Positions 1 through 64,000 of a stretch of DNA of 64,000 nucleotides are shown one piece after another. Position numbers and translations under genes: made by a program. Source of the DNA: Lamellibrachia satsuma (Eukaryota; Annelida; Polychaeta; Sabellida; Siboglinidae). Each line of letters starts with the position of its first letter. Positions within the stretch are counted from its first letter, which is position 1. The stretch spans positions 1,137,001 to 1,201,000 of the forward strand of contig BSQZ01000104.1 of assembly GCA_033239005.1 (NCBI GenBank). The letters run 5' to 3'. The notes beneath the pieces were generated by a model, which worked only from the letters and a program-made list of their open reading frames with translations, was not told the DNA's origin and made no database searches.

Positions 1-3000
1 TGCTACCTTTTCAATGAAGCGTTTGTACCGCAAATCATCAAGGTTTTCTCCAATGTTGCCACCATGAACACATACAATAGCCTGTTCTCCCGCAGTAACC
101 AATTCTTCGACTGTTGGTGTTGCTGATTCGAACACCTGTGCTTGCTGCCTGAAGTGTTCGTTAGTCATAGCTTTCTTCAGAGCTGTGGCCTTACCAATCC
201 CGTATGTGCGTGATGTGGTATCACATCCTAATAAAGCGTGTAAGAAGAGCATATGACTGCACACAGCTGGGCCCAGTATTTCTGTGAGAGCTCTGATGTT
301 CCAGATCTTGACTTGGTGTGTTGTGCTCTGTTTAGGCTCTGACATTAAGAATACACCAAAGAGTTCCTGTCGAAAGTGGTAACACAGCAGCACTAGCAAA
401 TCGGTGTCTTCACCAATTAGGATAGTGTCGATTTTGTTCGATGAGTTCAGTGCTGTTTTAGCGATCATGAGATCAGCGTCCTCGTTTGCATGAAAACAAC
501 AACACCCAGCTTTCTCAAGCTCTTTGCTCAGTATGTTTATGAATCGTTGCTTGTTTTCTCTGTTGGCCAGAAATTCCTCCTTCTTTATTTGCAATCGCAT
601 GTCACTTGTGAAGTGAACTGCTGTTGAAGCACATCTGCGTGTTCGCCTTTTGTGGGTCATGTCCTTTGTTGACGTTCTAGCTTCGTAGCCATCGAATACA
701 ACAACGGCATTACAGTACCGTCTTCGCACATACGTGATGTATTGTGTGCATATTCCACTGTAGGTAGTACCTCGATGCCATGCAATCCGATGCATAAGTG
801 ATCTTCCATCGAGAACATACTGCACTTCTCCACAGTTGGGTGGATCTTGGGCATGGTCTCCATGCAGATTCCACATGGCGTCAGCAAGGAGGGATTTATT
901 GGCAAGTCGCATTATCCCAGGTTCTTCGAACAAAGCAGGTGGATAACTACATAGTTCGTGCTTCAGGACCAGAGGCAGTTGATCACATCTTTCTCCTACT
1001 ACTAGAAGGCGCGGAAAGAGGAGTTGAGAATCAACTTTCACGTCTTCATTGAACTTCACGCATGTTTTATCATTCAGTGTGATGGCTTGCTGTTTCCTTC
1101 TGAATGTATAGCCCAGGATGCTTTCTCCGATCATCGATTCAAGGATCTGAGATCCTATTTCATTTGCCTTGTCTACATTCACTTCATTGTCTGCTGTTAC
1201 ACCGGTCGAAATGCTACGGAGACACCGATCGTCAGTGAATGGATTCCTGCTCTGCAGAAATTTCAACAGCTCTTCTGTGTCTTTGGAGTCCCGTTCCTGT
1301 CTTGCTCTAGTTGCCTCTTTGTGTTGGTCACTTGTGTTGTAGGTTACCGCAGTGAGGTCTTGCAGGGCACAATTAACTTCAGCACAGGCAGGCATTGACA
1401 TAAGCCACACAAGCCTCTGGGTCTGAGTCACTCCACGCCCACGCGTTAAACCGCCTGTTGTCTTCACACTTCGCATCATCCTTGCTCGATAACTAAATCC
1501 GATGAAAGGCCTGCCCAGCAACGATCACTCCTGCGGAGTACATGTTTCCCGAGTTTGAAGTTCGTGTGAACATCAGGGTGTTGACTCTCCAACTCCAGCA
1601 TGTTATTTAGGTACACATAAGCAGACTTGCCATACAATGTGTGTCCAGCAGCTAGGAAGTATGGAAGCATCTCACGAACAGTGTGTAGATGCAGGTCCCA
1701 ATTCCCAGTGCGTTCTGCTGTTTTTTATGAATCTCCATCATGTCCATATATTGCAACTACAAACAAGCGGTGCGTGATTGCTTCAAGGCTTCTTTCTGCC
1801 TTTCGATCATGTGTCTGATTCTACACAGCACATCAGCTGAGCATACCTCCTCAATCGTTTTGTCCAAACACATCAAATTGTCAAACAAACTAGCGGCTTC
1901 TTTTAAATCTCCATTGCTGACAGCTGTACTGGCAGGTGGGTCGTTTGTCGCTACCTGCGTGCCATCGTGTGGTTTGTCAAGTGCGTATGTGCCTGGCAGT
2001 GGAGAGTCGTATGTCATTGCAATGAGCATGGAGTTTAGCGCTGCACCCACAAGTACATGGCCACGGACAGCACGTGATATAGCCTTGCCAGTTAGCACAT
2101 TGTCGACGGCATTGCTTGCGTAGATTACCTCCAGTAGTTCTTTCAGGCCAGAACCAACCATCAAGTGGCCAATGCAGCCAATATAGCTCATTTCCATGTG
2201 CATACCACCCAGTCTGAGGACAATTTCACGCAAATCACTTGACTGTGGTTCCCTTGACACGATCAAAATGGCTTTCCACCAAGGAGGTTGATCGAAGGTT
2301 AAGATTGGCGTTACTCTCAATCGTGTAGCTTGGGCACATACGAATTTGAGCGTAGAGTAAATGCATGTCAGATCACTGGGATCCATATCAATCATCGGCA
2401 GGAATTTGATGGTTGATGGTTCTGGGTGCAGTCCATGCTGGACATGTTGCATGACACCAGACCAGCATGGTCTGGGTGAACGCAGCAGTAGAGACGTTTT
2501 CCAAAGCAAGTCAACGTTGGAAGTTGCATCTTCGACATCCACTTTGGGTAGTCTCTGATAGACGAGGTCATTGATTGAAGCATCAGTCGCACTGAAGTGG
2601 TGGATGTTGATGCGCCCAACAGCAGCTAGGTCTTCAGCACTTACAGTAACTCTAGGAATCGGTGTGCAGGCCTTGATGCCTGGCGAAACGGCTGCAATAA
2701 TGTCGGGTTCGACTGTTATGGTCCACATTATCTGCACAAAATGACCCGATGCGAAGCCAGTAATGTCGACACTCAGAGTTTTTGTTGTCGCACGTTCATA
2801 CTTCTGAACCTCTGCATATGAACAACAAAAACCTAGACGATTGACTGACTGTATCAAAACTTTAGATGCAAAATGGTGGTGCAGCTGCACCCGTAACCCT
2901 AGCTGAAGTGGTGGCATGAGAGTGCGTGGCCGACTTGCTTGGATTAGAGCTTTTCCCAAGGTCTGATAACTTCAAATCGATATCTTTTCCTGACAGCAGC

Positions 3001-3775
3001 ACTCTTAGCAGGTGAACCAGAGACTCGGGTACGTACTCGATGTTTTCTTGTATATTTGACATCGCAGCAGGAGTTGAATATTCTTCCTTTGCTTGCATAT
3101 GTTTAATATCATTTTTAATAAGTTTTGCAGCGGTCTCCACAATTCGTAGCTAGTTGGCTTGTGAATCTTCGTCCTTACCATAGGAATAGAAGTCGTGGAC
3201 TATTGATGCAGCGGTTGTGCGCAAAGTTACAACATGTTGCTTGCCATTAATTTCTGTGATGAATGTGTCATTTTCAAAATGCTCCAGAAGGTGTTTCTTC
3301 ATGTATAGAGCGCTGTACGCTTGAAAACCTGTGTCTGCAAGGTATTAATCCATTTTGGACACAAGGTCCATGGTGGCGATTTGTTCCTCTTCATCGTGTT
3401 TTCTATATATAGTTCACAACTGCACGAAATGCCGTGGTTCGTGTTTCTTCCTGGGGACGCCCGCATGACTCCTTTGAAGGTGGCTCATTTGTAGAAAACA
3501 CACGTGGAATATTTTCCCAGTCAGAAAATTTACACTGCAGAATCAACAGCATGTAGATCAATCGTATTAGACAGCCTTGCCCTTGGCCATTAATTCCACC
3601 TCCTGTGCCCATTTGTCGTGTCGCCGTTTACATAGGTCATAGCTCGTGGATCCTCGTTTGGAAGTCTCCGGTGCGCACAGGGATAACATCGTACCCTTTT
3701 TTACCGTCATATTTTGCTGACTGTCCACAAAATAAACAATGTTCTTTGTAATCAAATTCACATTGTTTAAAATGT
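1..3775 (-). pseudogene. Decayed transposon-like ORF with C-terminal PIN/XPG-like nuclease domain
   Basis: Read on the - strand, one protein can be followed through most of this interval with several breaks. Near 3745 is an N-terminal HCLFCG motif; near 3490 NIPRVFSTNEPPSK; near 2270-2300 TFDQPPWWKA; near 1480-1670 MLPYFLAAGHTLYGKS and RRSDRCWAGLSSDLVIEQ; near 1440 GGLTRGRG. From about 1475 to base 1 the frame is open and ends in a nuclease-like part: VLDGRSL near 808, VVVFDGY near 690, EDADLMIAK near 475, GEDTDLLVLL near 400 and LLGCDTTS near 225. These acidic motifs have PIN/XPG spacing. Breaks I see: frame changes near 3640, 2945, 1715 and 1478, and stops at 3150-3152 and 1757-1759. I recognise this family from repeated uncharacterised invertebrate proteins but know no accepted name. 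It continues beyond base 1. Confidence 0.6.
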
Positions 3776-3834
3776 AACCTTCACCTTAATAATTAATGAA
3801 GTTAAACTTCTGATATATCGTTAGATAGACTAAA

Positions 3835-4110
3835 CCATTACCTTTCCAACATTGTGCATGAAGTATATGAAATATGCAAAGAAAATACACAACATAGCCT
3901 AACTAACGAGTACCCCTACTTTTCACTCTGCCAAAAAGTGACCGGCAGCGACTTTCGACCACTTGTCATTATCATCAAGTGAAATCGACAATTTCGGTAG
4001 GACTTTTTAAGGTAATATAGACATGTAGTACTAATTAAAAACGCCATCATAATTACTGTTGCAATTTGTTTGAGGTTGATCCTCTTTTGGGCGTAGATTG
4101 ACTGGACTAT
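3835..4110. repeat. Tandem duplication, copy 1
   Basis: About 276 bp that is repeated almost exactly 360 bp further on. Shared landmarks include ctttccaac near the start, aacgagtacccctac, agtgaccggcagcgacttt in the middle and gcgtagattgactggacta at the end. No coding potential seen. Confidence 0.85.
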
Positions 4111-4196
4111 ATCGCTCTTGTTTATAGGGGGATGATTAATGATGTAACTCTAATATGGATGTGGGAGGTTGACGTAAAAAATGATGGGAGGTGAAT

Positions 4197-4484
4197 CCAT
4201 TATCTTTCCAACGGTATGCATAAAGTATATGAAATGCGCAAAGAAAATATACAACATAGCCTAACTAACGAGTACCCCTACATTTCACTCTGCCAAAAAG
4301 TGACCGGCAGCGACTTTCGACCACTTGTCATTATCGTCAAAAATGTCAATGTTCCACCTCGTGGATTTCGGTGGACTTTTTTCTGGTAATATATACATGT
4401 AGTACTAACTAAAAACGACATCATAATTACTATTGCAATTTGTTTGAGGTTGACCCTCTTTTGGGCGTAGATTGACTGGACTAT
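4197..4484. repeat. Tandem duplication, copy 2
   Basis: Second copy of the 3835-4110 unit in the same orientation, with scattered substitutions and a small insertion in the middle (around 4340). The divergence suggests a moderately old duplication. Confidence 0.85.
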
Positions 4485-5939
4485 TAGTAGGTAGGACAGT
4501 ATAACTGATGTATACATACTGGTGATATCAAAACCCCTACAGCATTTAGTTACACCTATTTTTCATATTTGTCAGGGATCGAGATGATTATGCTAATAGC
4601 TTACCGACGGGAAATTTAATAGAGGACATCCTTTCGAATACCACCAATTACAAGAAAACAATGCAAACAAATATTGAGACCATTTAATTGTATAATTAAA
4701 TATGGGGAATTTTGGGAGTGAATTTTTCTGTCATATCCAACATAATACATCTCCAGTGAAAAGTAACAAACGCGAATCGTCAGGCAGAAATAGCTAGAAA
4801 ACAAAAACGTCGACTAGGCCCGATGGAGGACAAACTGCCCATGACTATGTCCTGTTGTTATAGCTAAATGTCCTGTTTTTATAGCGACATTGATAGTTGA
4901 TACGGTGACATGACAACATCACGATGAGGGTGGAGTAGCAGTTTAATCGGGCTAGAGTGGATTGGCTAGTGATTCCGATAGTATTTGAGGTCTTGGAGAT
5001 TGCAGCACATTTACTATCAACTCCTGTGGTTAATGATATGGAAACAGGAAAAAACAAAGCAAAATAAATAGATTATTTTATTGTATTATGCTTTAAGTTT
5101 TAGGAAACGTTTTAAAAAATATATTTGTGAAGGCAACTTTTCAGTCTTGGTGTTTCCTGTCTATCCCATTCCTACTTTCCAAGTATTAAGTAGGAGACAT
5201 TTAATACAAATTCGCTCCTGTAGTTTTATTACTATAATGGCTGCTGGCTGAATCGTGGTGGATCTGCTTTTTTGTGAAAATACCTTCGTTAGAAACTAAT
5301 ATGTCGTTGCAAAAGCGTATTTTCGTTCCTATGTTATTTCCACAAACCACTATGACTATATGTATAATTCATGGTCCTTGATAGACAGTGTACTTTTGCT
5401 GTACTATAACGGGGTGGATGGGCACTCATTCAAATACTCGGGATACGTGAGGTAGATCATTCGTGATGCAGAAGTCATGCAATTAATTATCCAGCTGAGA
5501 ATAAAATGTGTCCAGGAATGTATCATTCTGTTATAATAATACTTTACCCGAAGTACCTACTCATAATAAAATATATGTCACTAATCGGGTCAGACTTTTG
5601 TAATTAGAGGTTCGTGAGGCAGATGCGTTTATTGACCACAATTGACTTTTATGTCCTTTTTATTTTGGTACACATATCCGTTACTTCATAATTGTTTGTT
5701 TACTGTATCTTTATTGTGTGTATTTGAACTTGATACTGATTATCTATATAACTATTTGAAAACTTTTTTGATAAGTCTACGTTTTGGATTCGCGATGCAG
5801 AAACCCAAATTAGTGGAAAGCTACATTTTAGCTCAGAGTGTAAATTTTGGTAGCATAGAAATCCTTGAAACTTGACGGTTCGAGCATAACGACATGCATG
5901 GGTACGTGTACACAGTTCTTAGAGGTAACAGAGGGAATA
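4485..5939. other. AT-rich non-coding stretch
   Basis: I see no convincing exon or repeat family here. Short open frames have no domain resemblance and no paired splice sites in the phase needed upstream of exon 1. Confidence 0.5.
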
Positions 5940-7120
5940 TTCTAGTCTCCTCAGCACTCCTCCATTCAGCACGAAATACGTGGAGTTCGGCAGCAAAGTT
6001 CGCTAGACATTCTACAATCGGACGATCGAGTTACGCTAGCAGCGAGCCTGGGTAGTCCTGCGGGCGATGCGAGGATGTTGCCAGTAGCGCACGGCGCACG
6101 AGACGTTCTCCATTCAGTCTTAGAATATGGCCACGTCACCTCCATCTGCGTATCTTTTACGGATTCCACCACGTCCAATGATGTTAATAACGTGGGCTGA
6201 ACGGCCTCTGATGAATGCGGACATCCATGTGTTAGTTCCGTTTATGCGGCATCGTCAAAGTACCAGCCTTCACAATCATGGGTTATCGTTGACTGAACCG
6301 CAACATTATCCAGGCGTGCCTTCATCAGCGTCTTTTATATACACACCATCGCGAGGTGAATGTCCAGACCTCGACATCTGTATGATGTTTCGCATCTGCA
6401 GCGCCAGCAACGTCGCCTTTCGTCCGTGATCCAAGTAAAAACATTAGTACTGTTTCGAGTGTCGAATGGAAACTGTACCGAATGTAACTTGGGCGGCGGT
6501 ACGCTTAGCATGTTTTACCAGGCGGTCAGACTTCATACCCTTAACCGACCGAGTGAAATCGCCTTTCGTACAACTTCGGATGGATACGATTTAGTTTCGT
6601 TTTGTCTGTCTGTTGTGTCGCAGAGCCTCGAGAGAGAGATTTTCGAATCGAATATTCGCATCGACAGTGGTTGCATTTAACAAGACCACATCGTAGGCAT
6701 ACTGGAGTTTAGGTATACGGAACTCGATGTTCCGTATACCTAAACTGTTCCTTACATTCGATACCTTCAAAATGGTCGGGGAAAATACAGTCCAGGCCAA
6801 CGCAAAACAGTAGCAGTGATAATATATATCCCTGAAGGACTGGAGGAATCGCAAGGACATTCGACTTGCGCTTGACGCCGTCAGAGCTTACGTGAGTGAC
6901 GACAGCTGATGACGAAATCGCCTTGATAATACGCAGCACTTTCGCGGATGCACCCATACGCGTTAGACTATCGAAGAGGTGACCAGGTCGAACGCTGTCG
7001 AAAGCAGCGCGGTGGTCGATAAACGTTGCCACGCCCGTTTCACCTTTAGCGAGAGTTGCATGTTTCTGCAACCACTGTTCGGTCTAAAACCGACTCTGCC
7101 ACAAGTTTTGGTTCTAGGAT
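5940..7120 (-). mobile_element. Degraded non-LTR retrotransposon (reverse transcriptase fragment)
   Basis: On the - strand near 6990-7060 the frame reads ATFIDHRAAFDSVRPGHL, the RT block with the first catalytic Asp. Near 6790-6820 it reads VLQGYILSLLLFCVGLD, the following RT block. Near 6690-6720, in another frame, IPKLQYAYDVVLLNA corresponds to the YADD block, with one catalytic Asp replaced by Tyr. Frame changes and the altered motif show that it is dead. It lies upstream of exon 1, within what should be an intron of the main gene. Confidence 0.75.
6706..6746. repeat. Perfect 18-bp inverted repeat with 5-nt loop
   Basis: Left arm 6706-6723 and right arm 6729-6746 are exact reverse complements, with loop tcgat. 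It lies inside the RT remnant just before the YAYD motif, so the palindrome is itself coding sequence of the old LINE. Confidence 0.9.
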
Positions 7121-7479
7121 TAGCGGCGGAGAACAAAGTGACTGGCTCGTGACAAAAGCTCAGGTGCATCAATTTAGGGTGGAACATAAACGAAACATAG
7201 AACTGAGGATAGTAATGGGAATCCAATTGGAATACCGTTTATTTAATATGAAACAAAATAAAGTGAACACATAATGGCATATAGTAATACATCACACAAT
7301 TGAGAGCTCACTCACTTGGCAGGAAAACACTGATAAACATCCCTTTACACACTTTATACCAATAGGTAAATGTCGACAATTGTGATTGGCCTCTTATTTT
7401 CGCGTGTTACTGAGATATGGGTCTGATGTGACACAACAGTGAGTAATTGTACACTTTTGGGGAAAGATACCCCCGAACT

Positions 7480-7563
7480 CACACACACACACACACACAC
7501 AAGCACGCACGCACGCACGCACGGACGCACGCACGCACGGACGCACGCACGCACGCACGCACA
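7480..7563. repeat. (AC)n / (CGCA)n microsatellite before exon 1
   Basis: About 10 AC units followed by about 15 four-base units of the gcac type. It ends 42 bp before exon 1, so length variation could move the branch point region relative to the acceptor. Confidence 0.9.
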
Positions 7564-7604
7564 CATACTCACCGTATCGGTACTATTTTGATTTGTGTTG
7601 TTAG

Positions 7605-63623
<56,019 letters not shown>

Positions 63624-63984
63624 GTAAGTGTTACAGAACATGCTGAACTGGAAATATCTAAATTAAAAATAAACGGGCATGTGCGCAGCCAAACACCCCT
63701 TCTTAGTTGTCTCCATTACCTATTATGAACATTGTGACTAGAGGTTGCCCTGGTGCAGGTTGGCAGTTATAATGGCTAAAAAAGAGATGTTTAGTATCAA
63801 TATTAGGCGCTTTCGTTAACTATAAGTATTAATTAAGAAACACGTTGTTTGATTTGTGTAATCCTGTGTAATCCAGCAGTGAGAAAACATGACACATTCA
63901 CTGCACATATGTTAACTTGAAAAGTAACTTAATACAATTACAGCGAATTCATCATTTTCCAATTACATTAAACACACAATTTAT

Positions 63985-64000
63985 CAGTGTGTGTGTGTGT
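63985..64000. repeat. (GT)n tract running off the window
   Basis: At least eight gt units at the right edge. Confidence 0.8.

Noticed and set aside
1757..2959. A 400-codon open frame on the - strand as a stand-alone gene
   Set aside because: The protein similarity continues on both sides in other frames and beyond an in-frame TAG at 1757-1759. It is therefore the middle of a larger decayed ORF, not a complete gene.

Overview
The window is animal nuclear DNA and is dominated by one long, intron-rich gene on the + strand. All the splice sites I used are GT-AG, introns are 0.2-5.4 kb, and they are filled with LINE, Ty3/gypsy and DNA-transposon debris plus very long (TA)n and (GT)n tracts. There are no operons, Shine-Dalgarno sites or CRISPR arrays. 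Extracellular multidomain proteins of this kind are metazoan. The repeat content fits a marine invertebrate (sponge, cnidarian, mollusc or lower deuterostome), but I cannot name the phylum from sequence alone.

The gene: I could chain 31 exons between 7605 and 63623 into one continuous reading frame of about 1,672 codons, open at both ends, so 5' and 3' exons lie outside the window. In protein order it encodes: the last three blades of a six-bladed LDLR class B (YWTD) beta-propeller and its trailing EGF module, which has lost four of six cysteines (exons 1-4); a complete second propeller and an intact EGF (exons 5-10); a Notch-type EGF (exon 11); a NIDO domain (exons 12-15); an AMOP domain (exons 16-17); a VWD domain with a GDPH motif (exons 18-20); a MUC4/SUSD2-like linker and a cadherin-like Asp-rich module (exons 21-24); and a run of EGF and calcium-binding EGF modules (exons 24-31). 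NIDO-AMOP-VWD-EGF is the core of MUC4 and related mucin-like proteins. Finding it behind LRP-type propellers in one frame is unusual. The product should be secreted or membrane-anchored; signal peptide and any membrane anchor are not in the window.

Layout: 1-3775 is a decayed transposon-like ORF on the - strand, with an N-terminal Cys-rich motif, a large conserved domain of unknown function, and a C-terminal PIN/XPG-like nuclease. 3835-4484 is a tandem duplication. 5940-7120 and 8560-10830 are LINE remnants. 7605-25041 holds the propeller exons, with LINE fragments at 19.3-21.4 kb and 23.6-24.3 kb. 25.8-27.4 kb holds a transposase-like remnant and a foldback element. 28623-40577 holds EGF-NIDO-AMOP with a LINE at 30.4-33.2 kb. 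42.2-44.4 kb is a - strand LINE with a nested insertion. 45.0-45.5 kb is a 56-bp minisatellite. 45557-51604 holds VWD and linker exons. 52.8-55.25 kb is a broken Ty3/gypsy pol. 55568-63623 holds the EGF exons with a hAT-like remnant near 61.4 kb.

The exon model is manual and rests on domain recognition, phase continuity and splice consensus. It has no transcript support.
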